DNA of 64,000 bases, taken from assembly GCA_037176885.1 (NCBI GenBank), contig JAWWNJ010000175.1, positions 1 through 64,000 of the forward strand. Direction: 5' to 3'. The DNA comes from Favolaschia claudopus (taxonomy: Eukaryota; Basidiomycota; Agaricomycetes; Agaricales; Mycenaceae). Under the pieces are notes generated by a model. It ran no database searches. It had not been told where the DNA came from and saw only the letters and a program-made list of their open reading frames with translations. Position 1 is the first letter of the stretch, and each line of letters starts with the position of its first letter. Of this stretch, positions 30,427 to 42,213 are shown one piece after another. The position numbers and the translations under genes are program-made.

Positions 30427-31687
30427 ATGCGCCGAATCTTGCTCCTCTGTGGTCTGCAGGCTCTAGCTTCCACCTATGCATCTCAGCACCAGCAGGTGTT
30501 TGAGATTTCCTCGAAAATCCAAAATGGCACCAGCGTCGCTCAATTCACATCGACCTCGACTCCCCTTGACGCTCCCAAAGTACACCCTATCAACGGTTCC
30601 GCATTCGATTGGTGGTACTTCGACGTTGTATCATCCGACCCCGATAGCCTTGCTTCAGTTGTCGTCACTCTCTTCACGAGCTCCCAACCCGCGTTCCCGC
30701 TGTTGGACCCATCCGAATCGGTCCTCGCTGCCCGCATATGGGCATCCTTTCCAAACGGCACGCTCGTAAAGGCAGAAGCATTTGCTCATAGCGCAACAGT
30801 CACTACCGAAGGCGCTGATTCCAGCGGCGACTGGCATGGAACCGGTTTCAGATGGACCAAGGTTGCCTCGATGTATACGATCGATGTCCATGCTCCGGCT
30901 ATTGGATTCAAAGGATCTATCATCCTTCAATCTGTGTGTTGCTTCTTTTCATTCATTCCCACAGCTCGGGCCTCATCTATTTCCCAAATATAGACCGCCC
31001 CCGCTCACCTTCCTTGCGATTCAGCTATCAATGCCGCTGATACATTGCAAGTAGGACCCCACATTGGATGGGCAAATAGTGTTCCTGACGCGGTGTCGAT
31101 TGTAAATCTCGAGATTAATGGAACTGCGCTCGTGTTCGAAGGCTCTGGATATCACGACAAGGTGCGGTTCTTCACCCCTTGTTTCTGATACACCTAAACT
31201 CACTGGCCACAATCAGAATTGGAGTGACCAACCGTTTACGACTCACGTTGCGTCGTGGTATTGGGGCCATGGCCGTCTCGGCCCGTACTCCCTCGTTTGG
31301 TTCGATATGTTGGATGTTAACGGCGTTGAACACGTCTCCGCATATCTCGCCAAAGACAATCAAATTGTCACAGCCAGCTGCGCCTCGCAAAGCATCTCTG
31401 TACGGCCCACCGGCGCTAACAACGCCAGTTCATTCCCGCCAGTCATGAGCACCCCGAATCCCACCGGTTACCACATCTCACTCGACATTGGCAACGAAAC
31501 CAGGATGGAAGTGAGCGTCAACGTGCTCGGGGATTTAATCCACCCCAATCCGGTGTATGGACGCTTTGTGGGGAATATGAGCGCGTGGATTGTTGTTCCT
31601 CCCGGAGCCACGGGGAACACTCAGCAAGGACACCCGGCTGATTTACGGGGCATGGCTTTGTTCGAGCAGTTCAAATTTATCAAGTAA
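30427..31687 (+). CDS. Secreted AttH/CrtC-like lipocalin-fold protein (Diels-Alderase-like), copy A
   Basis: Three exons, 30427-30933, 30994-31161 and 31217-31687, give 381 residues. The start MRRILLLCGLQALAS is a clear signal peptide. The mature part opens with APKVHPINGSAFDWWYFDVVS, then GTGFRWTKVAS, VGPHIGWANS, the GYHDKNW motif and SWYWGHGRLGPYSLVWFD. WWYFD and YHD-NW are hallmarks of the AttH/CrtC (hydroxyneurosporene hydratase-like) double-lipocalin fold, which includes fungal Diels-Alderases. Several NxT/NxS glycosylation sites fit secretion. The reaction is not predictable. A paralogue with the same three-exon structure lies in opposite orientation at 40109-41352. Confidence 0.75.
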
Positions 31688-32356
31688 ATGGCAATTCGGT
31701 TCGTGTTCAGGAGCACCTAGAATATCCTATAGATCCATATATGCGGAAGTGTTCGACCAATGATTGTATGTGTCGACGTTACAGTGGGGAACGCGGGCAA
31801 GGCCGTTCGAGAATCGAGCTCATTCTCAGAACTACCTGGCAGTCATCCTTCAGCCGGAACATCACATTCCAGCTGAGCTTGCAGCGCAAAAGCCGCCACT
31901 AGCGTACAAAGTATGGGAATCTGACTGGCAGAAAAGAACGCCGGTACCATGATTAATCCCGCATGAACTATTGGCTCCCTAGAATAACCTTTGGCTGGGT
32001 CCGTGCAATCTAACCTAATGTTCTTAGATGTTCTCGTCCAATTTCCGATTGTTCTTCAAGTTCTTGAGACGATGGATTCGGACAAGCCACTGACAGCTGA
32101 GCAATTCATGAGAGAAGCGGTCCTAGATCTCACAGCTATGAGCGGAGATCGACGCCTTCTGTCACTGTAACAGATCCCACAAAGTGGCAACCACCTTGGT
32201 ATCAGAATTCTACAGCCAAGACGCCCGGGACGTAGGTGTTTGTGGGTCCAACACACCTGACCTCAACCCATACTTCGCAGTACTGTCACTCCCGCGATTT
32301 CAATCAGATATGGCACGAATTTACCCTAACTGATGAAACCGAATTTATCTGAAGCT
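31688..32356. other. Intergenic, nothing recognised
   Basis: This is the 3' flank between the convergent copy A gene and the GMC gene. Only short spurious frames are present. Confidence 0.5.
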
Positions 32357-34944
32357 TTACTCCGCCGCCTTGATCAAGTCTGCTGCCTTCTCGGCCACTG
32401 CAATAACAACCGCGCAAGGATGGCCTGAAACATGCGTCGGGAACACAGATGCGTCAACGACACGCAGCCCAGAGATTCCGTGCACACGTAAAGCAGCATC
32501 CACGACACTATCGGCAGCAGAAGCTCCCATTTTGGCGGAAGAAGTCTGAGCGGGGTCAGCGTGCGCAATGGAGCACCATAAAAGGACAAACGGGGTGCCA
32601 TGCCGTCTGGCAATTTCGCTTGATCCACGCGGTCAGTGCTTCATCGGAGACCTACACACGCCGAAAGTAATTATCCACGGGCAACCTTACGGAGAGCCGT
32701 TTAGACGCTCACAGTATGGGGATTGGCATCCCCCGGCCAAAAGTAAGCAGATTCGTCGTTCGAATCAGCGGGCAGATCGAGGAAACTTGCTAATGGTTCT
32801 GTACGGGCAATTCCCAGTGCAAGACGAGCTGCCTTGATGAGAACTCGAAGATCGCGCTCATCCGAAAGATATCTATCAAGTGATATATTGAGTAAGAATT
32901 GGTGAGGTAGGAGAACGGACTTGGGGTCAATGAGAGGCGAGTCTGATATTTTGCCGCTGGCCAATGTGATGGTGCCCTGGCTCAAAGGGTCGATCGAGAT
33001 GCAGCCCTATCGAACTTCAGTGCATATTCGTTGAATGGCGGTGGCATAGCTCACAATGGTAAGTCCACTACGACCGGGGGTTTTAGTGAAGCCGTTGTTA
33101 ACAACGATCAGCGGAGCGAAGAAAATCTCGATATCCGGAGTAGCGGATGACCCCACTGCGAGGTCTACGAGCTTGTTGTTTTTGTTTGGAGAAGCACTGG
33201 AAGAATGAGAAGCAGTGAAAGGTGCGAATGAGATGACACATACACAATAGAGTCCGAGTGCACGAATATTCCAACTGGAGCAGCAATACCTGCCATGGGA
33301 CCCGATCCTGAGATGAGCCATCTTCCAAGTGCGGCGAGGCCACCCAATGGAGAGAGAATATGGTCCCAAGTCTTGCCCGGCTTGGCACGCACGACAAGTG
33401 ATCCATTTGAAAAGTGCTAGTAGCGTTCATGAGTATCAAGGAAACACAAACACGCATGAACCAATTTCAACTTACATCAAGTAGGTTCTTCCCTACGAAG
33501 GGTAGATCGCGTACGACTGGGATGTTGTGCTTCTTGAGCTCCTCTGCAGGTCCAAGACCGGAGAGCATGAGTAGTTGGGGCGTTGCAACGGCGCCTGTGC
33601 TGACAATGACCTCACAGCGAGCCCTTACAGCAAAAAGCGGTTGTCCCTCCTCTTTTGCAAGCACGACGCCTGTTGCGCGGGTCCCATTTTTTGAATCGTC
33701 GAGGACGATACGCATGACACGCGTCTGAGTTATAATGGTCAAGTTGGATCGCCGAAGGACGTCCGGTGTGAGATACGCAGTTGCCGCGGAGCTGCCTACA
33801 CATAAAAATTTGAGTGCACACGTTGCAGAGGCCACCAGATCAACATACGCTCGCCTCGAGGGTCCACAGAGCCGGCAAAATTAGACACGCCGACAGGGCC
33901 ATTTACAGCATTCATATCGCTAGAAGGGTTGATTGAGACACAAGGAATGCAATAGGATTCTTACGGTATTCTTGGTATACCAGTATTCACAGCGGCATCG
34001 ATTACCGAATCCATTATTGGCTGGAGTCTTACGGGTTAGCAATGTTGTTGAATGGGAATGATTCACATACCGCAAATGGGCCGTAGCGTGTGGAGGACAA
34101 CCCCGAACTACCATGCAAGGTCAAGTCGATGTCGGGGAACGCGGCGTTGGGACTGTATTTCTCTGCTTTGTGGAAGTATCTGAAGCATGATTCTCGTTAG
34201 AGCGTGCCTCGTCCGCTAGAGACATCACAACTTAGCCATCTCTGTGGGTCCCCAGCCTGTGGCGCCAGCTTGTTCCCATTGTTCAAAGTCTACGTAAAAT
34301 GAGCGGAATGGAAACGTATTCGGACCGGACGTACTTTTCGGCGAGCACCTTTGGTACACCGAGGCGTTGATAGAACTAGCGGCCGTCTGTAAGGAGCGAA
34401 TCGGGAAGAGAGTTGGCATTCCCTTGCCTTGAGCCGCCAAGTATCTTTCCGCGAGCCCAGGGTACTCTTTTGCCGTCCAGACAAACTTGAGGACTGGATC
34501 ACATGAATCTTTCACGAGAGCACAAATCCTCACAAAGAGGCCTTACATCGTCTCATACTTCCAATTTGCTTCGGTCGGAATGAGCTGCGTGAATGCAAGA
34601 GGAATCCGAGACAAGAAGTTTCCTTCGTTACTGCAGACGCGTCAGTAAGTGCATCACTGAGTAAGCTGGACAATCCACCTTTTGCCGGCTTCAATAAGGA
34701 GGACACTTTTCGAGGAGTCCTCGCTTAGACGCGAAGCTAACACGCAACCTGCCGCCCCTGCACCAGCGAAATATGAGACATCCGCTAAATGATTCACAAC
34801 TTGAAGCAACATACCGCCGCCGCAGATGACATAGTCGTACGATTTCCAGGCTGTAGACCCCGGTTCCAAGGCAGCACCCTCCTCACGGACGGATGTCGCA
34901 ACTTTGGCAAGGCTGGAGGAGGATTTCGACGAAGTGATACCCAT
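32357..34944 (-). CDS. GMC oxidoreductase (FAD, aryl-alcohol-oxidase/choline-dehydrogenase type), intact
   Basis: About fourteen exons read through without a stop from Met 34944 to TAA at 32357-32359. The first exon has YDYVICGGG and the next [14 protein letters not shown] with LLIEAGK: the FAD-binding Rossmann start. Then follow [17 protein letters not shown] (second GMC signature), [32 protein letters not shown] (PROSITE GMC type 2) and [10 protein letters not shown]. The C-terminal active site has the two histidines in TAWHPTSSAKMG and VSGHPCAVV. No signal peptide is evident (Ser-rich N-terminus), unlike secreted aryl-alcohol oxidases. The intron 34427-34376 has a GC donor (AG|GCAAGG). It oxidises an alcohol with FAD; the substrate is not predictable. 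Confidence 0.88.
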
Positions 34945-35640
34945 GCTGACCCACCCTCAATCCCAGCTAGCCTCGAGTGCGCAAGTAGTGGGAATTGGAA
35001 AGCGGCGTAACGGCGTTCAAAACGCATTCCCACGCTTGCCACCGAAATTCTGATGTCCAGCGCTCAATCAGCGAGCATGCCTTCGATGAGTGGGAGCTTG
35101 GAAGTTGGAACGGACTTGGAAGTTGGATTTCTGAATCCATAGTATTTTCGGCCCAAGTTCGCCGAAAACAGAAAGGGCCGGATACATCAAGATCGTGATG
35201 GCTCGGCTTGATGAACCTGACATCTTGTTTCTTCCGCACTTCATTGCCAGCCTCAAGCCATCCGTCTGAAGGTTCGGAACCACTGGTTTTAAGGGACGAG
35301 TTTTGCACTGGGATCTAAATTGCTTGGAAGGTCGTTAGTATGATCGATGAATCAAAAAAATCTGGGCGCTGGGTTGGCGCTGGGTAAAATTAGACTCCGC
35401 CAAGACTCCGCCCTTGATTCGGCACTCAACTTGCTTCGTCTGAGGAAGTCACTGGCAGTTCCAAACTGACGCTCTCACTGCTCTTAGTTATTCATGAAAT
35501 GAATCAGCCAAGAATCAGCACCCTGTTGCCGTCATGAAACTCCGTGCTTCGGTCTTGATGCTATATTATAGTTTTGTGGGTCCTTTTAAATACTTAACAA
35601 GCCAGTCTGAAGGGCTGCTGACTCCCTCATCGACACACCA
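34945..35640. promoter_or_regulatory. Divergent promoter region (GMC gene and DUF6534-type gene)
   Basis: The 696-bp gap between two divergently transcribed intact genes has AT-rich stretches near 35560-35600 (TATATTATAG, TTTTAAATAC) upstream of the plus-strand start. No known operator is recognised. Confidence 0.35.
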
Positions 35641-37588
35641 TGGCCACTCCAAACGGCACAATAATCCCAACTCCCGATCCTGCAGTGATTGCTGCCGCCG
35701 TAGCTGAGGTGAAGGAGGTCTTTGCGACCTCGTTCATCGGGTTTGCCGTCTCCACCACGTAGGCAAAAATTGCCTCGATTCACCGCTATGTTTTGTGACA
35801 TCTGCATTATGAACAGTGCCTATGGGATCAGTATATTGCAAGCATATCTCTACTTCAGGTACGTCTCGGCCTTGCCAATTCAAACAGTCGGTTCTAACTT
35901 CCCCAGGAATTACCCAAAAGATCAGCTACCATTAAAACTGACCGTATGTTTTATGCCCCGACATCCGGTAATTGCATTGATTCAGCTCGAAACAGGTCGG
36001 AGCGCTATGGTATTTACTCGCCTCAAGTCTCAGCGTTTACTACTGGTCTCAAACTGATCATAAGGATCCTGGATACGCTCTCCACCATCATGATAGCCCA
36101 TTCGCTTTATACGTACTTTGTCCTTAATTTCGGAAATATGGCTGCCGATGCCCTGGTCCCATGGTATGTTGCTTTCGAGTGAATGCATGATATCAGCTCA
36201 AACCAATTTCTGCAGGAGTTTCGCGGTGGGTTGCGTCCTCGTTTTCAGTGAAGCATGAATCTTATGCGTACGATACAAGCTCGAGAATGGTTTGCTTGTA
36301 AGTTCGTTCCAAGCTGTATCACGCTCAGGTTTTCGAACACCTATCTCAGACGGCAGTCACGCTCATCGCTCAATGGCAAGTTCCTAATCGTGAGATGGTC
36401 GTCTCACTCTTACAAAAATCTACCAGTTATTATTCTTGGCAAATCTGGACAAGTGTGTCTCCTATAGTTGATTTTGTCCCCGCGTTGCTAACGAATCCCA
36501 GTCAGTAGAAATATCTACATTACCGGAATCATTGTACGTCTGAATCTGGTCGCTCAAAATCGTATAATGACCCCTAAGCTCTCGCGTTTCCGCAGTTTCT
36601 GCTTGCCATCGCAGCTTTTGGTGACGCATGCATTGTCGATTACTGGAACTGTTACTTACTCAACGCTCTTCTTGATCAGGGCTCGGTCTCTGTCAGTTTT
36701 TTTTTTCGAAAAGAATTCAGCATTACTAATATAGCTTCTAGACGTAACAGTTCACCTGTAAGGCTAATTCATGAATATCCAAACCCCATCGAGCTTCTTG
36801 CGTATAGGTTCCTCTTCCCAACCGTGGAATCCATAGGTACCCATTTGTTCCAGGTTTGTCTCTCCAACACATCAATTTCCTCTTTCGGTGCTGAGAAAGA
36901 TTACGCCCAGGCGGTCAGTGGGCCAGTGCAAGCTGCTGCTGGTGCTTGTGATATACTTATCATGGTTGCACTCGTCTACTTCCTTCGTTCGAAGCGTCGT
37001 ACGAATGTTCGCCGGTAAAATCTTTTGTGGACATAATTGTCAATAAAGTGAACCCTCTTTCTTTTGCAGTACGGAGGAGATAATCGATACCCTTGTTCTG
37101 TATGCCATGTGCAGGGGTATATTAACGGCGTATGTCTATTGCAGCGCTTGAATTCATACCTGTAGAATTCTAAAGCGCGCATTCTCAGCATAACTCAGAT
37201 TATGTTCCTTGTCCTGGTAATTTTGACCGATTCTGTACCCTATAATTCATTGCTGATTGTTCATTTAGAATCTCGCCTTTCCGACCCGCACATTCTGGCA
37301 ACCCTTTCACCAGCTCATCAGCAAAGGTAAATCTTGAAATCTGCTGTTGCACGGCGACAACATTCATCATGCATACAGTATATGTCAACTCGATTCTTGC
37401 CTCCCTCAATGTTCGGAAAGTCATACGCGGGAAGGGTGAGCCGGAACGAGGCGACACCCACAAAACTTCCAGCTCGGGCATGACGAACTCGAGTGTACTG
37501 ATAGTCCGTTTTACGCTCGCCATCTCGTACTAATTGCTGCGCAGACGACCATGCACCTGGAATTTCTAACTCCGAAGCCCACCACTGA
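35641..37588 (+). CDS. Seven-helix membrane protein of the DUF6534 type
   Basis: The start MATPNGTIIPTPDP lies at 35641. Many small exons (the first 35641-35758) join in frame to give the order ATSFIGFAVSTTAYGISILQ, YLYFRNYPKDQLPLKL, VGALWILDTLSTIMIAHSLY, VPWSFAVGC, a variable middle, VQAAAGACDILIMVALVYFL, TEEIIDTLVLYAMCRG and VNSILASLNVRK. These are the helices and the closing NS(I/V)LASLNxR block of the basidiomycete DUF6534 family. I end it at the TGA 37586-37588 after an intron with a GTACTAAT branch site. Such proteins are numerous in mushrooms and their function is unknown; a receptor-like role is speculation. No disruption was found. Confidence 0.75.
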
Positions 37589-38859
37589 CTCCGCCGCAAC
37601 TTATGCTACCCAAAATCAAGCACAACCTCGCGGATCGGCATCTGTCACCGAGGACTTGGTAAGTCTTCAAGATTTTTTCCGAACGCAATCAACCATTTCC
37701 TCCCCATTTTAGAAAGCCGAGATTTAAAAGGTGTTTTTGACTCTTTGATAGCGATTCTGGTGGCCTGTTTATCGATTCTTTTTCACCTATTTTGTGCTCG
37801 GACCGTGTACTTATCCTTTGTTTGTGACCACATCAGTACTTAACCTTGCCAATGAACGTTCCTGGAACTGGAAAAACTGGAAAAGATATTATCGATGATC
37901 CTACTGTGGGCACCAAGGCCAGGAATAAGAACTGTCTTGCGCTCTGACTCGCCGCCAAACATGCCTCTGCCCACTGCGCACGCATTCGGAGAAAATCGTA
38001 CTGTAGCTAACAGCCCAAAACCCTTTGCAGTTTCAAATAGCGAGAAACGTAAGGACAGAGCCAGGGATAACGACGGCGCACATCGTGGCAAGACATGCTG
38101 TCCGACTGTGACTCCGACGAGCCTACGACAGGTCGAGGGATGGATGTAATCAATGATTGTCTACTCGTAGACACAAATAGGGAACCGAACGACGAGATGA
38201 CGAGGAACAGAACAAGAGTAGGAACAGGAGCAAGGTCTAGAGAAGAAAACCTGGAAAGGCAGATCCTCCTGCTTTTCATGAAGATCAAGGCTTGGCCCAA
38301 GACGTACAGGCAAACGCTGCGCCAGGCCCCTGTGTATATGTACAGGAGCAACGGCAAGTCGTTGAGTGTCACCGCAAAACAATTTCCACGCGAGTTAGAA
38401 GCCACCGGCACCCGGGCTCTATCGACATCCCTTGAGACGCATACCGCGACGAGATGGTACGGAACTCGAGACCGCACATACCCGCTTTGGGCGCTTCCCC
38501 ACGCAGCAGTGCCTTTGAGCGTGACACCTGAGCACACTTCTCATGGCGACAGGCGTACGTGAGCTGAAGAAAGCAAGAACTCGCATGCGAGGCCGTTGCC
38601 CTTCTCTCCGCCACTGAAAGCACCCTGCAGGTCCTCGACTGCACTTCGCGACAGGAACACCACCCCTCGTTCGGTAGAAGACATAAGCATGAAAGGTCCT
38701 TGTATATATTTGAGCGAAGGGTCGGGACTGACGACGCACGGACGAGAGGCTATACGCCATATGGACGTCCCGCCGTGGAACCAGCAGCGAGATGACTTGA
38801 TATTCGAGAAATATAACGAGAGCGCGATGATAGACATGCGCGGAAGCATCGAGCCCAGA
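37589..38859. other. Spacer, no gene supported
   Basis: It holds open frames up to about 190 codons on both strands, but none has recognisable motifs, consistent splice signals or protein-like composition. It is possibly decayed DNA leading into the duplicate block. Confidence 0.4.
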
Positions 38860-39570
38860 ACGAGAATTCCGCATAAACGAAAGCCGGCAAAGAATGCTTG
38901 CACCTGGCCCGGGCACCTCTGACGAATGCACAAGGACTGAACGTGTGAGGATGAGGCAGCCCGCAGCGACGGTATGACCGAACTCGACAGGCATGCAGCT
39001 TCACCGGGGAAGAAAGGCAGCCGTCCGTGCACCAAACAGCGAGCGATGAGCGTCTCCGATACCAACCACTAACGCCGCGACTGCGCTCCTCATGCTTCGC
39101 CGTATTGTGCTTGTCGTATCAAGTTCATGCGCTGCGCAGTACGAGCGCCACTCCCGGAAAGAACAGGTTTCGACGGCGTCAGGGGAGTTGTCGGAGGAAA
39201 ATATTACCAGTGGTAGACGGCATGCACTCCTGCAAAAGGATCAGCATCCCATCCGAGCCGGAAGAGAAACGAAAGAAAACGGACTCAAGACTGTACGCTG
39301 CGAAGCCGCACCTCACGCTGACGGAGTGCAAGGGGCAGTCTACGCCTAGAGCTCCGCTACCAATGCCATCCGCTGTAGTAGTAAAAACGGAGCGTCCCGC
39401 GACTGCGGACCCGCGCTTCACAGGCTGAAGGAGCGCCAGTCCTCGCTCCGTACATCGCTCCGTACATCGAGGAGAGGCGGGTGTGAGTATGTAGGCCTTG
39501 CATATTATTAGCGAGGAGCCTCGTAGAATGAACGAAAGCCGTAACTTACATACCGCGATGATGCGTTCGC
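38860..39570. repeat. Diverged duplicate block, copy B
   Basis: Same-strand counterpart of 27980-28740. It carries a local tandem of GCTCCGTACATC near 39450 that is absent from copy A. The minus-strand exon seen in copy A is frame-broken here, so this copy is non-coding. Confidence 0.6.
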
Positions 39571-40108
39571 ACTGAAGTAGAATGGTCAGAACGATGCCTC
39601 CAGAGCTGAGACAGAGTACTCGCAGTCTCTACATCATCACCGGCAGTCTACGATTTGTGTGGACCTCACAATATCTTGTCGAGCCTGACGCCGTGTTCCT
39701 CGTTTTGAGGTACTGTAGCAGCAGCAGCTCTGAGATCTTGGAGCCTTTATCAATACTGGGCTTGCTTTGCCGACGTGACATCCGTTTTGAGGACCGTTTG
39801 GCTCAGGTGGTCTGCGTGCGGCACCAACGAACTTGAGTAGAACGCGGCAAGCATCTTAGGAAACGACTGAACGCCGTGGGATGAGACAAGGATGAATCAT
39901 GAGAGAGTCGGACAAGCGTCGGCACCGCCGGCCACTCACATCCCGCCCGGCCCTCAAGCACACACTCTCAAGTCTGCGGTCAACCATGGTCTCCCGCAGT
40001 TCTCCCGCCCACATCGACAACCGGCGGTTATCGTTCTTTTTTTTCGGATTTCAATTCGTATGGATAATTTGTGGTTTTCTATTTGTATTGAATTACACAC
40101 CATCTAAC
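39571..40108. other. Spacer, no gene supported
   Basis: It contains the short piece 39890-39970 that matches 29560-29640. The rest is the 3' flank of copy B of the AttH/CrtC-like gene. Confidence 0.4.
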
Positions 40109-41352
40109 TTACTTGACAAGCTTGAACTGCTCGAACAAAGCCATCCCCTGCAAATCAGCCTGCGTCTTCCCCCTGGCTCCCGGGGGAACAACAATCCGAG
40201 CACTCATATTCCCAACAACGCGCGCATAAGCGGGATTAAATTCGTTCAGATTCACAAGCACATTAACGTCCACTTCCATCCTGGTCTTGTTACCGAGATC
40301 AAGAGAAATGTGGTAGCCAGTGGGATTCGGTGTGCTCAATACGGGCGGGTAGAAGCTGGCGTTATTAGCGCCGGTGGGTCGTACAGAGATGCTTTGCGAT
40401 GCGCAGCTGGCTGTGACGATCTGGTTGTCTTTGGCAAGATACGCGGAGACATGTTCGATGCCGTCGATATCCAACATGTCGAACCAAACGAGGGAGAACG
40501 GGCCGAGACGGCCATGGCCCCAATACCACGACGCGACGTGGGTTGTAAATGGTTGGTCGCTCCAGTTCTGGTAGCATCTGATGAATTTGAAAGGTTTCTG
40601 AACCAAGGAAAAAACACCGCACCTTGTCGTGATATCCAGAGCCTTCGAACATTAGCGCGGTTCCGTTAATTTCGAGGTTCACAATGGACGCTGCGTCAGG
40701 AACACCATTTGCCCATCCAATGTGTGGTCCTACTTGCAACGTTCCGCCGTCAACAACTGCACCGCAAGGAAGGTGAGCGGGAGCCGTCTATATTTGAGTA
40801 GAGAAATAGATGAGCCATGAGGCCAGAATAATGAGGGAAGTAACACACAGATTTGAAAACAATAGAGCCTCTGACGCCAACAGACGGGGCATCGACCTCA
40901 ATCGTATACGTGGAAGAAACCTTGGTCCATCTGAAACCGGTACCCTGCCAGTCGCCGCTGGAATTATCGCCTTCGGTGGCGACTGTTGCGCTGCTAGCAA
41001 AAGCCTCCGCCTGCGCGAGCGTGCCGTTCGGGAACGAGACCCATAAGCGAACAGGGAGGACGTTATTAGACGGATGCAGCAGCGGAAATGCCGGCTGGGA
41101 ACTCGTAAAGAAAGTGACGACAACCGAAGCAAGGCTATTGGGGTCGGAAGACACGACGTCGAAGTACCACCAATCGAACGCGGAACCATTGATAGGGTGG
41201 ACCTTGGGAGCGTCAAGGGGGGCCGATGTAGACGTGAATTGCGCGATGCTGGTTTCGTTTTGTATCGCGGAGGGGATCTCGAACACTTGCCGGTGCTGCG
41301 ATGCGGAAGCTAGAGCCTGCAGACCACAGAGGAGTGGCAAGATCAGCCGCAT
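40109..41352 (-). CDS. Secreted AttH/CrtC-like lipocalin-fold protein, copy B
   Basis: Three exons, 41352-40849, 40787-40623 and 40567-40109, give 375 residues. Gene structure and sequence closely match copy A (same intron positions; shared DAPKVHPINGSAFDWWYFDV, GYHDKNW and LVWFDMLD). The signal peptide is MRLILPLLCGLQALASA; an in-frame Met 15 bases upstream (41367) is possible but gives a poorer signal sequence. It lies convergent to copy A with the GMC and DUF6534-type genes between, so the pair arose by inverted duplication or by duplication plus inversion. All reading frames are intact. Confidence 0.75.
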
Positions 41353-41526
41353 AGCAATAAATATCAAGAGGGGGACGCCAGAATTGTGGTCGGTTGTCGT
41401 GCTCTACTTACCTTTTATCATACGGGATCTACCTGGGTGGAGGTAAGTAAGGCTCGAGATCTCACGTTTTGTCATTCTTTGACATCAGATTTACAAGCCG
41501 GAAACGCCGGCACTGGCAGCAGCAGA

Positions 41527-42213
41527 TTAATTGGTGGGTTTAGCCTCCAAAGGAATTATGAGCCTAGCGGACAAGAGCTTCAAGGCACAATAGATCCTTT
41601 TCCAACTACGATTCCATGAGTTCTCGGTGTTGCGGCCACAAAGAAAATCCAGCAAACCATACGGAATGGTCATGGAAAATTTGTCGACGGCCAACATTCG
41701 GTCCACAGAGGAAAAGCCGTAGAACTCCGCAAGGTGTGCCTTGAAACACCGCGACAGATTGCTTGCCACATTGCGACGTTCACACAGAGGTGCCGAACGA
41801 AGCAGAGGAGCGGCGTCGATTGTGACGGGGCTGATCCATTCGCTAGTCAAAATCAGACGGAGATGGCGAAGGGGGAGCAGGGTCCGCTGAGCAGCGGAAT
41901 AAATGCACAGGAGCTATAGTCATTCCCATTCTTCGCGGTGGAAACGGAAAGCGGCATATGGCTCTGAAGACTTGTTCATCCCACAACACCGCCATCTGGA
42001 GCAGATCTGCGTAAGTACAGTGAGCGAACTCGAGCCTGTACGGGGAGCAACAATAGGAGAGGTGGGGATGGAAGAGATGAAAATCTCCGATATGATTTCG
42101 GTCGGTAGAGCTAACACAGGGTATTTGTAGCGGTGGAGAAGCTGGTGGAGACCGTGACGTTGCTGTACGGCCAGCCTGTACATGTACCTCGACCCTGTCG
42201 AGGCGACGCTCAT
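41527..42213 (-). pseudogene. F-box protein pseudogene
   Basis: The minus strand from about 42130 reads YKYPVLALPTEIISEIF and LTQICSRWR, a clear F-box like those at 49-64 kb. The following region loses the frame; VFRAI and PVTIDAAPLLRSA appear in other frames near 42000 and 41820, with most of the LRR-like part deleted. It is a degenerate copy with at least two frame breaks. Confidence 0.7.

Noticed and set aside
33920..34114. Small minus-strand frame of 64 codons
   Set aside because: It overlaps GMC exons in the wrong frame; the GMC frame through [19 protein letters not shown] explains the DNA.
38007..39065. Several overlapping minus- and plus-strand frames of 150-190 codons
   Set aside because: Both strands are open at once and no conserved motif is seen; this is expected in GC-rich non-coding DNA beside the duplicate block.
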